Notes: generated from the sequence alone by a model not told the origin. DNA of 64,000 nucleotides from JAAYFJ01 sp964344295 (GCA_964344295.1 CAYFMR010000002.1:96516-160515), one strand, 5' to 3'; shown: positions 33,401 through 43,425, counted from the first letter of the stretch. Translations and numbers: made by a program.

Positions 33401-34341
33401 TATTCAACCGTCTTATAATCTAAGTATTCTTTCACTTTCGCTGCCTTGACGACTTTTTGTACTTCATCTTGAAAACGCTGGTTTTGCAACATTTGTAAGA
33501 CGGTCTCTTTCACATCTTCCAAATCTTCTTTTTTATCCGTCACATGGAAAATGTAATAGCCATTTTCCGATTCATCCGGCTCACTGTATTCGCCCACTTC
33601 CAATCCAAAGATTTTATCTTCCAACTCTTGAGGAAGCATACCGCGATAGATATAACCAAAGCTGCCACCGTTTTCAGCCGTCACCTTATCGATGGAAACT
33701 TCTTTGGCCAGTGTCGCAAAGTCTTCGCCGGCATCTAAACGCGCTTTCACATCTGCGGCTTCTTCCGCTGCGTTGACTAAAATCGCACTGAGCTCGACTT
33801 GGGTGTACTCTTCTTTGTGCTCTTTAAAGTATTTTTCCAATTCTTCATCTTCGATGGTAATCGTCTTCATCTTTTCGGTCTCATACGCATCCATCAACAT
33901 TTGCAGGCGGATACTTTCCTTGAGGAAAGCTTCATCCATCATATTGTTTTCCAAGTATTCTTGGTAAGCACTGTCGCCATTTTCTTCCACCAGTTGGGCT
34001 TGGAATTCGGCAAGGTGCTCTTCCACCGCTTGGTCTGTGATCTCTACGCCTAAACTTTCAGCATCTTGCGTAATGGCCAAGCGTTCTTCTAAGTTATTTA
34101 ACACATTTTGCGCCACGTTGTATTTGTTTAAAATACCATTATGGTCAGCTTGTTCCAAGTACTCTTCCCCGTTTTGCTTGGCGATGTAGTTTCTCACGTA
34201 ACCATATTCTGCATCAAATTGTTCGCGAGTAATCGGTTCACCATTGACCTCTGCAACTACACCTTCCGGGCCTTTTTGGCAACCGGCCAGACCCACTAAA
34301 GCCATGACCACTGTAAGTGCTACGATCCATTTCTTTTTCAT
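33400..34341 (-). CDS. prsA: Peptidylprolyl isomerase lipoprotein (PrsA/SurA type)
   Basis: This extracytoplasmic foldase is anchored as a lipoprotein: the signal peptide ends LVGLAGC, with the lipid-bearing Cys at residue 21. A SurA_N-like helical domain follows (AEVNGEPITREQFDAEY). A parvulin domain (about 180-275) has VELSAILVNAAEEA, FATLAKEVSIDK and NGGSFGYI. Length is 313. It helps secreted proteins fold outside the membrane. In many Clostridia spoVT lies between this gene and mazG; here the two genes are fused end to end with a one-base overlap. Confidence 0.93.
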   Translation of the reverse strand: MKKKWIVALTVVMALVGLAGCQKGPEGVVAEVNGEPITREQFDAEYGYVRNYIAKQNGEEYLEQADHNGILNKYNVAQNVLNNLEERLAITQDAESLGVEITDQAVEEHLAEFQAQLVEENGDSAYQEYLENNMMDEAFLKESIRLQMLMDAYETEKMKTITIEDEELEKYFKEHKEEYTQVELSAILVNAAEEAADVKARLDAGEDFATLAKEVSIDKVTAENGGSFGYIYRGMLPQELEDKIFGLEVGEYSEPDESENGYYIFHVTDKKEDLEDVKETVLQMLQNQRFQDEVQKVVKAAKVKEYLDYKTVE

Positions 34342-34378
34342 AAGTATCCTCCTTTAACCTCAACTATTATATATGTTT

Positions 34379-37300
34379 TTAGTTTTTTTTCAAGTGTACC
34401 AACTGCCTGACCATCACCGTAGCCTCCTCTAGAGCCGGCTTTCTAAGTCGAATGGTCAGTCCCGGGTCCTCAGTGCGGTGTAACACTAAATCCGCTTGGT
34501 AATGGCTGACAAGGTATTGAAGCCCCTCGTCCGAAATCCATTGCCCCGGTGCCCAGAGTACTTTTAACGTGGGTCCCTGTTCTTTGATACTTTCGATACC
34601 CAACGTCGAGGCATCATAGCGTAAGCGCGACACTTGAATCAAGGTCAGAACCGGCTCCGGCACCTCACCAAAGCGGTCGGTTAGCTCATCCACAAAGTCC
34701 ATTTCATCTTCTTTGGACTGTAGCTCGGCAATGCGTTCATAGATCTCCAAGCGCAGTCCCTCGTCTCCTATGTACCCGTGCGGGATATAGGCGTTGGTTT
34801 TTAGCTCCAGTTGAGTGTTAATATCGTTTTCCGGCTCTTCGCCTTTTAGTTCGGCCACCGCCTGGCCCAAAAATTTCATATATAAATCATAGCCAATGGC
34901 ATTCATATGGCCGTGTTGTGCCATACCAAAGACATTTCCAGCTCCTCGAATCTCTAAGTCCTTCATGGCAATATGAAATCCGGAGCCAAAAGCCGTAAAT
35001 TGCTTCATAGCCATCAAGCGCTTCGTTGCCGTTTCTGATAAGAGCCAATCTCCCGGGTACGTAAAATAAGCGTAAGCAGGTCTCGTGCCTCGGCCCACAC
35101 GACCCCGCAATTGGTAGAGTTGTGAAAGCCCGAGACGATGAGCGTCCATCACAATCATCGTGTTCACATTGGGAATATCCATGCCGATTTCAATGATCGT
35201 GCTGGCCACCAAAACCTGGTATTTACCTTGGTAAAATTCCACCATTACTTTTTCTAGCGCCCGCTCATCCATTTGACCGTGAGCCATGGCAAATGAGGCT
35301 TCCGGTGCCAATTTTTCCAAACTGGCCACCAAGTCCATCATCGTAGAAACACGGTTATGCACCACGTATACCTGACCGCTGCGACCTAGTTCTCGCAAGA
35401 TGGCCTCACGCATCAAAGCCGGTGAAAATGGAGCCACCATCGTCTGTACAGGATAACGTTCAGCCGGTGGTTCGTCAATGGTCGTCATATCACGGATCCC
35501 GCTCATGGCCATTTGTAAGGTCCTGGGAATCGGAGTGGCCGAAAGCGTCAATGTGTCAATACCATGACTCAGCTCTTTTAGCCGCTCCTTATCTTTGACA
35601 CCGAAGCGTTGCTCCTCATCGATGATCAGAAGGCCTAAGTCGCGAAATTTCACGTCTTTGGACAACAGACGATGGGTGCCTATGACCATGTCTACATAAC
35701 CCTGCTCCAAACCTTTAATGGTTTCTTGCTGCTCTTTCGGTGTACGAAAACGATTTAATAGCCCCACCTTCATAGGAAGGTTACCAAGTCGTTCCACGGC
35801 TGTGGCATAATGCTGATTGGCCAAGATGGTCGTCGGCACCAAAAAGGCCACTTGTTTCCCATCCATCACAGCCTTAAACGCTGCTCGCAAAGCGACTTCC
35901 GTCTTACCATAGCCCACATCGGCACAGAGTAGCCGGTCCATGGGCTTGTCGCTTTCCATATCCCTTTTGATCTCCGCTACCGCCTCCAGCTGACCTTCCG
36001 TAGGCTCATAGGCAAACGCGTCTTCAAATTCTTTTTGCCATGGCGTATCTGAACTAAAAGCATATCCTTTAATGCGATGTCTGATGCCATAAAGTTCAAT
36101 GAGCTCTCTGGCCATCACTTCCACAGCCTTTTTGGCCTTTGTCTTCGTCTTGGACCACTCCTGAGAATGAAGACGATTTAACGCCACCTTCGCCCCCGGA
36201 GCTCCCACATACAAGTGCAACAAACCTAGCTGCTCCACCGGTAAGTACAGCTTATCCGTTCCGGCATAATGTAATTCCAAATAATCCTTCGTTGCCCCAC
36301 CTGCTGTCAGAGACGTAGTGCCTTGGTATTGGGCGATGCCATAGGTTTCGTGTACCACGTAATCGCCCTTTTGTAACTGGGAGAGCTGACGCAACCCGCC
36401 TTTCTGCTTCTTTTTCGTCGGCTTCTTGCTGACGCCTTGGCCTAAAAATTGTCCTTCGGTGACAAGCATGACCTTGTCCTTAGGAAAACTCATGCCCTCT
36501 GCCCATTTTCCGATCCCAACAACCAGTTCTCCGGCATGGGGCGCGAGACCGGCAGTCTCACCATCAGTGGGATAGAGCCCCTCCTCTCTCATCTTATCCA
36601 AAAAGCGCTCTTTTCGCTCTGCGGACCCGGCTAAAAATAATACCTTGTAACCTGCCTTGAGGGAATCTTTCAGTTCTTGGGACAATAGGCCCCATTGCCC
36701 TCGATACTGCAGACCAGGCTGAATGACCGTCTGGATCACACTTTGTGGAGCAGGGCTGATCGTTGTCGGCATCATCCCTACCAGGTAGACTAGTGAACGC
36801 TCAGATTGCGGTTGCCCCACTTTTCCCAAGATCTCCGGCAACATCCGATACGCTTGGGGCAAAGTACGGTGTTCGATCATTTCTGCGACCAGTGCCCCCA
36901 CCTGCTCTCTCATCTGCTTTTCCTCTGTGTGATACTGCATGGGCTCCACCCAGTAAATCGGTACTTCGTCGGGGATAAAGTCCCATAAAAATACCGGTTG
37001 TTCTATATAGGGCAAATACCACTCCCGATTAGGTGTCACCTGCCCTCCTTCGGCCCACTCCAGCACCGTCCACAAAGGACTTTCTCGCATGATTTCCTCT
37101 CGATGCAGATCCTTTTCTACTTTCTTTTTCCAGGACAAATCCGGCCACAGAAAGTCAGTAGCTGGTAAAATAGACACCCGGTCGACCTGCGTTTCCGTGC
37201 GCTGCGTACCTGGATCGAAGATGCGGATGCCATCCAACTCATCCCCAAAATATTCTAACCGATGGGGCAGTGGCTCTCCGGGTATAAAGACGTCCACAAT

Positions 37301-37825
37301 ATCGCCTCGATGACTAAAACTCCCAGGGCCCTCCACCATCGTCGTAGGCTCGTATCCCACTTCTACCAGATGACTTACTAGCGCCTCCAATGGTAAAGCC
37401 TGGTCAAAATCCACTTCCAGTGGTTCCCACCGGGGATCCTCTGGTGCCATCAGCAACGTCGATAAGGATCGCAGGCTGGCTACCACAATGGCCTGTTCCC
37501 CTGACCGTAATGCCTGCAAGGCCAACAGCCGGCGATGACTCTCTTCCCGTTGCATTTCATCTACATGGTAAAGGCGAAATCCTTCACCTGGATACCGACG
37601 GGCATCTTTTCCCAAGGCCTGTAAGGCCTCCGTGAGCTGGCGCGAGGCCGCCTCGTCTGCTACCAAAACCACCGCAGGTCCTTTTGTCGATACGGCGATC
37701 ACCGGTGCCATGGCCTCTTCAATCATACCAGCCACCAAGATGGGATAATCACCTTGTTCCCTATGGCGCATGAGTTCCTTGGTCAAAGTCAAATTGTTTA
37801 TGATCTCTGTCCAACCCGTATTCAT
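34379..37825 (-). CDS. mfd: Transcription-repair coupling factor
   Basis: This large ATP-dependent translocase removes RNA polymerase stalled at DNA lesions and recruits UvrA. The order is a UvrB-like N-terminal region (about 1-340), an RNA polymerase-interacting domain (about 480-560; KGDYVVHETYGIAQY), and a RecG-like helicase core. The core has Walker A in LLCADVGYGKTEVA, the DEEQRF box and GRVGRGTRPAYAY. A TRCF C-terminal domain (about 1000-1100) closes it. Length is 1148, standard. It follows pth after 38 bases that hold a perfect palindrome. Confidence 0.97.
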   Translation of the reverse strand: MNTGWTEIINNLTLTKELMRHREQGDYPILVAGMIEEAMAPVIAVSTKGPAVVLVADEAASRQLTEALQALGKDARRYPGEGFRLYHVDEMQREESHRRLLALQALRSGEQAIVVASLRSLSTLLMAPEDPRWEPLEVDFDQALPLEALVSHLVEVGYEPTTMVEGPGSFSHRGDIVDVFIPGEPLPHRLEYFGDELDGIRIFDPGTQRTETQVDRVSILPATDFLWPDLSWKKKVEKDLHREEIMRESPLWTVLEWAEGGQVTPNREWYLPYIEQPVFLWDFIPDEVPIYWVEPMQYHTEEKQMREQVGALVAEMIEHRTLPQAYRMLPEILGKVGQPQSERSLVYLVGMMPTTISPAPQSVIQTVIQPGLQYRGQWGLLSQELKDSLKAGYKVLFLAGSAERKERFLDKMREEGLYPTDGETAGLAPHAGELVVGIGKWAEGMSFPKDKVMLVTEGQFLGQGVSKKPTKKKQKGGLRQLSQLQKGDYVVHETYGIAQYQGTTSLTAGGATKDYLELHYAGTDKLYLPVEQLGLLHLYVGAPGAKVALNRLHSQEWSKTKTKAKKAVEVMARELIELYGIRHRIKGYAFSSDTPWQKEFEDAFAYEPTEGQLEAVAEIKRDMESDKPMDRLLCADVGYGKTEVALRAAFKAVMDGKQVAFLVPTTILANQHYATAVERLGNLPMKVGLLNRFRTPKEQQETIKGLEQGYVDMVIGTHRLLSKDVKFRDLGLLIIDEEQRFGVKDKERLKELSHGIDTLTLSATPIPRTLQMAMSGIRDMTTIDEPPAERYPVQTMVAPFSPALMREAILRELGRSGQVYVVHNRVSTMMDLVASLEKLAPEASFAMAHGQMDERALEKVMVEFYQGKYQVLVASTIIEIGMDIPNVNTMIVMDAHRLGLSQLYQLRGRVGRGTRPAYAYFTYPGDWLLSETATKRLMAMKQFTAFGSGFHIAMKDLEIRGAGNVFGMAQHGHMNAIGYDLYMKFLGQAVAELKGEEPENDINTQLELKTNAYIPHGYIGDEGLRLEIYERIAELQSKEDEMDFVDELTDRFGEVPEPVLTLIQVSRLRYDASTLGIESIKEQGPTLKVLWAPGQWISDEGLQYLVSHYQADLVLHRTEDPGLTIRLRKPALEEATVMVRQLVHLKKN

Positions 37826-37843
37826 ACTTCCTCCTAAATGAAC

Positions 37844-37865
37844 AGAGCTCGGTATACCGAGCTCT
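37844..37865. repeat. Perfect 22-bp palindrome between pth and mfd
   Basis: The sequence AGAGCTCGGTA (37844-37854) is followed by its exact reverse complement (37855-37865). It overlaps the last bases of the pth stop codon and lies 19 bases before the mfd start codon. As RNA it would form a hairpin only after opening a loop, and no U-run follows on the minus strand. It is therefore more likely a protein-binding site or a stability element than a terminator. Confidence 0.6.
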
Positions 37866-38442
37866 ATCTTTCCTTTTGCGTTCTCACATTATAACGATTC
37901 ATCGCCACATCAATGCCGTCTTTGAGCCAGCATAAAGAAGCGTCGACAGCTTGTTTCACTGCATCGTCCACATCTTTACGGTCATCATCTGTCAGCTTGG
38001 ACAACACAAAATCAGCCAAATCCCACTGTGGCGGTGCCTGTCCGACACCGATTTTTATGCGATGAAACGCCTCGGTACCCAGGGACTTGACCACCGATTT
38101 CATTCCATTATGGGTGCCGGGACCACCTTTGGCCCGCAGGCGGATCGTACCAGCAGGAATATCCACGTCATCGTGAAGAACCAATACATCTGTCGGCTCA
38201 ATTTTGTAAAACTTCATCAATTCTGCTACAGACTGGCCACTTAAATTCATATACGTCACAGGTTTTAGCAAAATCACCGCTTCTCCGGCATAACGGCCCT
38301 GCCCGAAGAGTCCCTGGAACCGAGCTTTGGTCACCGAAATATCCAGTTTTTCCGCCAAAGTGTCAATGGCGGCAAATCCCACATTATGCCGCGTGTCGTG
38401 ATACGTTTTGCCAGGATTACCTAGCCCTACAATCAATTTCAT
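37864..38442 (-). CDS. pth: Peptidyl-tRNA hydrolase
   Basis: This enzyme releases peptides from drop-off peptidyl-tRNA and is essential. It begins MKLIVGLGNPGKTYHDTRHN with the catalytic His at residue 20. It contains LLKPVTYMNLSGQSV, LVLHDDVDIPAGTIRLR and GGPGTHNGMKSV. Length is 192. Its start codon overlaps the prs stop by one base, in the usual prs-pth-mfd order. Confidence 0.97.
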   Translation of the reverse strand: MKLIVGLGNPGKTYHDTRHNVGFAAIDTLAEKLDISVTKARFQGLFGQGRYAGEAVILLKPVTYMNLSGQSVAELMKFYKIEPTDVLVLHDDVDIPAGTIRLRAKGGPGTHNGMKSVVKSLGTEAFHRIKIGVGQAPPQWDLADFVLSKLTDDDRKDVDDAVKQAVDASLCWLKDGIDVAMNRYNVRTQKER

Positions 38443-39392
38443 TAGCGATCAAACACCTGAGAAATGCTCAAGTTGGTGTTCACGCGTCGGATGCATTCGG
38501 CTAACAAACTGGCCACGGAGACCACCGTAATTTTTTCGGGTAACAAAGCTGGATCTTTGTAAATGGTGTTTGTGATGACAAAGCGATCCATCACAGAATC
38601 TTCAATACGCTCCAATGCCGGCCCAGATAAAACACCGTGAGTCGCGCAGCCAAACACGCGTTTGGCACCACGTTCTTTTAGCACAGCTGCCGCTTTGCAA
38701 ATGGTTCCTGCCGTATCCACGATGTCGTCAATGATGATGCAATCTTTGCCTTCGATGTCTCCGATCAAGTTCATTACTTCAGACTCGTTGGCTTTCGGAC
38801 GACGTTTTTCAATAATGGCAATCGGTAAATCCAAGCGTGTGGCAAAGTTACGAGCTCTGGTGACTCCTCCTAAGTCAGGGCTGACCACACAAGCATCTTC
38901 GCCGAGGAATTCATGAAAATAGTCCGCTAAGTGACTGATCGCGCTGAGGTGGTCCACTGGGATGTTAAAGTATCCCTGAATTTGTCCTGCATGCAAATCC
39001 ATGGTAATCACGCGGTCCGCTCCCGCTTGAGTGATTAAATCAGCCACCAACTTGGATGTAATCGGTTCTCTGGCTTTGGTCTTGCGGTCTTGTCTCGCAT
39101 AGCCATAGTAGGGCACAACTGCGTTGATGCGACCGGCTGAAGCCCTTCGCAATGCATCGATAATGATCAATAATTCCATGAGATGATCGTTGACTGGTGA
39201 ACTGGTGGGTTGAATGACGTATACGTCTTTACCACGCACCGTTTCCCCAATATTGATGCTGATTTCCCCGTCACTAAACTGTGTCGATTCCATTTGGCCT
39301 AGCGGCACGCCCAAATCCTCACATACTGCTTTGGCCAACTTCGGGTTGCTGTTGCCCGAGAATACGATCATATCTCCTGTACAAAAGTTCAT
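38442..39392 (-). CDS. prs: Ribose-phosphate pyrophosphokinase
   Basis: This enzyme makes PRPP from ribose-5-phosphate and ATP, supplying nucleotide, His and Trp synthesis, including the upp and hpt salvage enzymes encoded here. The start region holds IVFSGNSNPKLAKAV. The catalytic His-containing DLHAGQIQGYF, the flexible-loop Lys/Arg in IEKRRPK and the PRPP loop CIIIDDIVDTAGTI are visible. Length is 316. AAGGAGG lies 6 bases before the chosen ATG. It begins 1 base after glmU. Confidence 0.97.
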   Translation of the reverse strand: MNFCTGDMIVFSGNSNPKLAKAVCEDLGVPLGQMESTQFSDGEISINIGETVRGKDVYVIQPTSSPVNDHLMELLIIIDALRRASAGRINAVVPYYGYARQDRKTKAREPITSKLVADLITQAGADRVITMDLHAGQIQGYFNIPVDHLSAISHLADYFHEFLGEDACVVSPDLGGVTRARNFATRLDLPIAIIEKRRPKANESEVMNLIGDIEGKDCIIIDDIVDTAGTICKAAAVLKERGAKRVFGCATHGVLSGPALERIEDSVMDRFVITNTIYKDPALLPEKITVVSVASLLAECIRRVNTNLSISQVFDR

Positions 39393-39393
39393 C

Positions 39394-40785
39394 CTAGTCC
39401 TCCTTCGCCTTTTTGTCCGCCCTTTTCTCGCTCCATCCTGCTACCATGTGTTCGCGAGCTCGTGCCACGACTAATACGTCCTCTTCGACATCCACGGTCA
39501 ATGTTGATCCCGCTGCCACAAACGCTTTTTTGCCGACGTGGACCGGACTGACCACGTTGACATTACTACCTATAAAAGCATCGTCTTCTACGACACTACG
39601 ATACTTGCGCTCCCCGTCGTAGTTGACAAAGATGACTCCGCAGCCAATGTTTACGCGTTGACCCACATCGGCATCCCCCACATAGGCCAAATGAGATGCC
39701 TTGGAGCCTTTTTCCATCGTGGAGTTTTTCACCTCCACAAAATTACCGATTTTTACATGATCCTTTAAGACGGTATGAGGTCTTAAATGAGCAAAAGGCC
39801 CCATCTTCACGTCATTTCCTACCGTGGCTTCCTCAATGACCACCGATTCCAAATGGCAATCTTCGCCTATTTTACTATCCACAATACGAGAACTGCCACG
39901 AATTTCCGTTCCCGCACCAATGACCGTGGTTCCTTCTAACACGATATCCGGCCACAAAATAACATCTGGCGCCAACTGCACCTTAGGTCCCACCACGGTT
40001 CGATCCGGATCAATGAACGTGACGCCTTCTTTCATCCAGTGGTTGTTAATCCGCGTTCTTAAAATCTTCTCTGATTGGGCTAGCTGACTTCGACTATTAA
40101 TGCCTTCCAGTTCCTGAGGGTTGTCTATGGTATAGGCTTCCACGCGAAACTCTTTTTTTCGCAGCACTTCCATGATGTCCGTTAAATAATATTCCCCTTG
40201 GGCATTGTCATCGGAAATATCTTTAAGCCCCTCTTTTAAGGCCCGCCCTTTGATGTAGTACATACCGCCGTTGATCTCATGCACTTCCAATTCGTGTTCT
40301 CGACAATCTTTATGTTCACGAATGGCGTAAAAAGCAAAGTTATCATCGCGAATGATACGACCATACCCGGTGGGATCTTTCAAAATCGTGGTCATCACGA
40401 CACCGTCATAATCCCCTTCCTGGGCAAAATGTTGAAATGCTTTCAAGGTCTCATGACGCACCAATGGCGTATCACCACAGAGGATCAAGACCTCATCCTC
40501 ATCACCAATATAGGGCAATGTCTGCATCACGGCAAACCCGGTACCATAGGGCTGTCCCTCACCGATGGGCTGACGTACCACTTCCATCGTCATGGAAGCA
40601 GGAACGGTCACTTCCACATCTCCCTGTCCATGGCCCACCACTAGCAGCAGTTCCTCTGCCATGCCGTCCACCGCATCAATCACATATTGTAGCATCGGCT
40701 CGGTGACCAATTCATGCATCACCTTAGGCATACGACTTTTCATACGGGTTCCGGCACCCGCTGCCAAAATCACTGCTTTAATCAT
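39394..40785 (-). CDS. glmU: Bifunctional GlmU (UDP-N-acetylglucosamine pyrophosphorylase / GlcN-1-P acetyltransferase)
   Basis: This enzyme makes UDP-GlcNAc, the precursor of peptidoglycan and of the WecB/TagO products. The uridyltransferase domain (about 1-230) begins IKAVILAAGAGTRMKSRMPK and contains LCGDTPLV. A left-handed beta-helix (about 250-450) with hexapeptide repeats carries the acetyltransferase site SHLAYVGDADVG. Length is 463. The ATG at 40785 follows GGAG and overlaps the end of alr by 8 bases; the 30-codon upstream extension runs inside alr and is rejected. Confidence 0.96.
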   Translation of the reverse strand: MIKAVILAAGAGTRMKSRMPKVMHELVTEPMLQYVIDAVDGMAEELLLVVGHGQGDVEVTVPASMTMEVVRQPIGEGQPYGTGFAVMQTLPYIGDEDEVLILCGDTPLVRHETLKAFQHFAQEGDYDGVVMTTILKDPTGYGRIIRDDNFAFYAIREHKDCREHELEVHEINGGMYYIKGRALKEGLKDISDDNAQGEYYLTDIMEVLRKKEFRVEAYTIDNPQELEGINSRSQLAQSEKILRTRINNHWMKEGVTFIDPDRTVVGPKVQLAPDVILWPDIVLEGTTVIGAGTEIRGSSRIVDSKIGEDCHLESVVIEEATVGNDVKMGPFAHLRPHTVLKDHVKIGNFVEVKNSTMEKGSKASHLAYVGDADVGQRVNIGCGVIFVNYDGERKYRSVVEDDAFIGSNVNVVSPVHVGKKAFVAAGSTLTVDVEEDVLVVARAREHMVAGWSEKRADKKAKED

Positions 40786-41998
40786 AATTTTCTCCATTTT
40801 CCACAGCCAATTGCTTCGCCAAGTCCAAAATATAATCACGACACAAGATTTCTTTTCCTTGTTTCGTGTAGACACGCGGCAAACGCTTGGTAAACATACT
40901 GATCAGGGAATGAGGAATTTGACCAGGTACCAAAGCTGCCACATCATACATATTGATCTCCTCGTCTCCATCTTTTCCCACTAACGTCACAATATCTCCC
41001 ACAGCCACTTGCGCTTCTGATACATCTGCCATCAAGTGGTCCATGCAGATTTTACCCGCCACGGCGCAGGGGTGACCATGAACCAGCACCTTGGACTTGT
41101 TGCCCAGCGCACGGTTATACCCATCGGCGTAGCCGATGGGTATCGTCGCCAACTCCATCTCATGGGGCGCTGTAAATGTCAGCCCGTAAGAGACCTTATC
41201 CCCTGGTGCCAAGGTCTTTAAGTGCACCACTTCCGCCTTTAAACTCAAAGCCGGCTTCAAAGAGATGATGGCCCGCTCTTCTTCCGTGTTGTTGGGATAA
41301 ATCCCGTAGCTAATCAACCCTGGTCGCACCATGTCATAGTGAAATTCAGGATACCCAATGGTACCCGCCGAGTTAGCCGCATGACGATAGCGGAAGGTAA
41401 CCCCCCGCGCTGCTAAGCCCCCCACCATCTTTTCAAACAGGGCTGCCTGTCTTCTCGTATAGGCTTCGTTTTCATCGGCAGCGGCAAAATGGGTGAAGAT
41501 TCCTTCCAAATAGAGATTAGGCAGCTGAGCAATCTTCACGATTTCGTCAATGTTTTCTTCCACCGGATCAAACCCTAAGCGATTGAGTCCCGTTTCGATT
41601 TTAATATGCACCGTCGCCGTCTTTCCCATGGCCACTGCTGCATCGCTAATGCGCTTAGCCTGGCCATAGGTATAGACCGTCATACCAATGTCCAGCTTAA
41701 TCGTCTCTTCCACCAGGTACGGCGGCGTATAGCCTAGAATCAGCATACTCATCGCCTTTTTGCCAAGGCCTTTTTTGAGCATAATCGCCTCAGACAGCGT
41801 GGCCACCGCCACTTTTTCAATGCCCATATCATGGTATTCCTTGACGATTTCTACCGCCCCATGACCATAAGCGTCAGCTTTCACCACCGGCATCACGGCT
41901 ACATCTTTCCCCACTAAATTCATAATGGATTGCATGTTGTACACAATGGCATCTAAATCGATTTCCATCCATGCGGGTCTTGATACTTTTCGTTCCAT
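40778..41998 (-). CDS. alr: Alanine racemase
   Basis: This PLP enzyme makes D-alanine for peptidoglycan. The PLP Lys lies near residue 40 in VMPVVKADAYGHGA. The catalytic Tyr is in LISYGIYP or the later KVSYGLTFTAP region, and GYADGYNRALGN and AGKICMDHLMADV are typical. Length is 406, slightly longer than usual because of a C-terminal extension after PRVYTKQGKE. The ATG at 41998 is preferred to a GTG two codons earlier because of its AAAGGG site. Placement between murC and glmU makes a short wall-precursor operon. Confidence 0.94.
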   Translation of the reverse strand: MERKVSRPAWMEIDLDAIVYNMQSIMNLVGKDVAVMPVVKADAYGHGAVEIVKEYHDMGIEKVAVATLSEAIMLKKGLGKKAMSMLILGYTPPYLVEETIKLDIGMTVYTYGQAKRISDAAVAMGKTATVHIKIETGLNRLGFDPVEENIDEIVKIAQLPNLYLEGIFTHFAAADENEAYTRRQAALFEKMVGGLAARGVTFRYRHAANSAGTIGYPEFHYDMVRPGLISYGIYPNNTEEERAIISLKPALSLKAEVVHLKTLAPGDKVSYGLTFTAPHEMELATIPIGYADGYNRALGNKSKVLVHGHPCAVAGKICMDHLMADVSEAQVAVGDIVTLVGKDGDEEINMYDVAALVPGQIPHSLISMFTKRLPRVYTKQGKEILCRDYILDLAKQLAVENGENYD

Positions 41999-42010
41999 GG
42001 GCACCCTTTC

Positions 42011-43402
42011 TTATTTTTCCTGGATTAATCTGTCGCCGATTAGGTACACGTCTCCTGCTCCCATTGTGAGCACTGTGTCCCCCGGTTTTACCACTTCGTG
42101 CAGCGCCTCGATTACATCATCAAAGGAAGCTTGGTAGCTGACATGGGGATGGTAGGTTTCAATGGCCTCTACCAACATCCGTGAATGGATGTCACCATAG
42201 TCCTTTTCCCGTGCAGCATAAATATCTGTAATCATCACGACATCTGCCTCAGTAAAACTCTTTGCAAAGCTATTTAAAAGCTTTTTGGTCCTCGTAAAGG
42301 TATGGGGTTGGAATACGCAAATCAGCTTACCCTTGACCGTGGGCTTTAACGCATGCAGCACCGCTTCCACTTCCGTGGGATGATGGGCATAGTCATCCAT
42401 AATAGTGACACCATCCTTGAGTGCCTTAAACTCTAATCGACGATGCACACCGGTGTACTGGCTAAGGCGCTCTTTAATCACGCCTAGATCCATACCGTAA
42501 GCCCATGCTGTGGCCATCGCCGCTAAGGCGTTGGTCACATTATGGCGACCGAGCACATGCAATTTCATGCGATCGTTAAATTCACCTTGCACATACAGGT
42601 CAAAGGCAATGCCAGAGCCGGCTAAATCCAAGTTCTTTGCGACAAAATCCCCCTCGCCTTCCACGGAAACGGTGATTGCCTTTCGTCCCAACTCCTCCAT
42701 CATCGCCATAAGATGGGAGTCGTCGGCATTGACAATGAGCTTGGCGGTTGGCTTTAGGCCTTCCACATAAGCCCTAAACGTCCTAACGATATGATCGATA
42801 TTATCAAAATAATCCAAGTGATCTTCGTCCACATTGAGTAGTACGGCAATGGTAGGACGGTATTTTAAAATATTCGCCTTGTATTCACAGGCTTCTGTCA
42901 AGAGAAGTTCTCGATCTCCCAACAAGACGTTGCCTTGAATGTGATCCAGCATACCCCCTAGTAAAATGGTCGGCACCGGGTTTTCCCGGTAAAAAATTTC
43001 CGCCAACATACTCGTGGTGGTCGTCTTGCCATGAGTGCCGGAGACAGCGATGGCTTCCTTGTAATTTTCCATCAGCGCCCCTAAGAACGTCGCCCGGTCC
43101 ACCACGTCGATTTTTCGATTCATCGCCGCCCGCAATTCCGGGTTATCCATGCCAATGGCATCGGTATAGATCACCAGATTGGCTCCTTCTACATGGGAGG
43201 CCTCATGTCCATAGTACACTTTGATGCCTAAGTCTTCTAAACGTTGTGTATTCTCACTTTTTTTGCGATCAGAGCCGGAAACACAGTACCCGGCATTGTG
43301 AGCAATCTCTGCCAGTCCACTCATACTAATGCCACCGATGCCGATAAAGTGCATGTGGCGGTGTTTATCTTTATCCAATATAAAATGATACAATTTGTTC
43401 AC
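42011..43402 (-). CDS. murC: UDP-N-acetylmuramate-L-alanine ligase
   Basis: This enzyme adds the first amino acid, L-Ala, to UDP-MurNAc. The N-terminal Rossmann part holds MHFIGIGGISMSGLAEI. The ATP loop is SGTHGKTTTTSML, and the central and C-terminal domains contain NVDEDHLDYF, VHRRLEFK and DDYAHHPTEVEAVL. Length is 463. It uses a GTG start with AAGAGGATG upstream and a TATAAT 18 bases before the start. It is the first gene of the minus-strand wall/translation cluster. Confidence 0.96.
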   Translation of the reverse strand: MNKLYHFILDKDKHRHMHFIGIGGISMSGLAEIAHNAGYCVSGSDRKKSENTQRLEDLGIKVYYGHEASHVEGANLVIYTDAIGMDNPELRAAMNRKIDVVDRATFLGALMENYKEAIAVSGTHGKTTTTSMLAEIFYRENPVPTILLGGMLDHIQGNVLLGDRELLLTEACEYKANILKYRPTIAVLLNVDEDHLDYFDNIDHIVRTFRAYVEGLKPTAKLIVNADDSHLMAMMEELGRKAITVSVEGEGDFVAKNLDLAGSGIAFDLYVQGEFNDRMKLHVLGRHNVTNALAAMATAWAYGMDLGVIKERLSQYTGVHRRLEFKALKDGVTIMDDYAHHPTEVEAVLHALKPTVKGKLICVFQPHTFTRTKKLLNSFAKSFTEADVVMITDIYAAREKDYGDIHSRMLVEAIETYHPHVSYQASFDDVIEALHEVVKPGDTVLTMGAGDVYLIGDRLIQEK

Positions 43403-43419
43403 ATCCTCTTAATTCTATC

Positions 43420-43425
43420 ATTATA
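43420..43425 (-). promoter_or_regulatory. Probable -10 box of the murC cluster
   Basis: A perfect TATAAT on the minus strand lies 18 bases before the murC GTG. The -35 region at 17 bases (CTAGAA) is poor. Confidence 0.45.
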
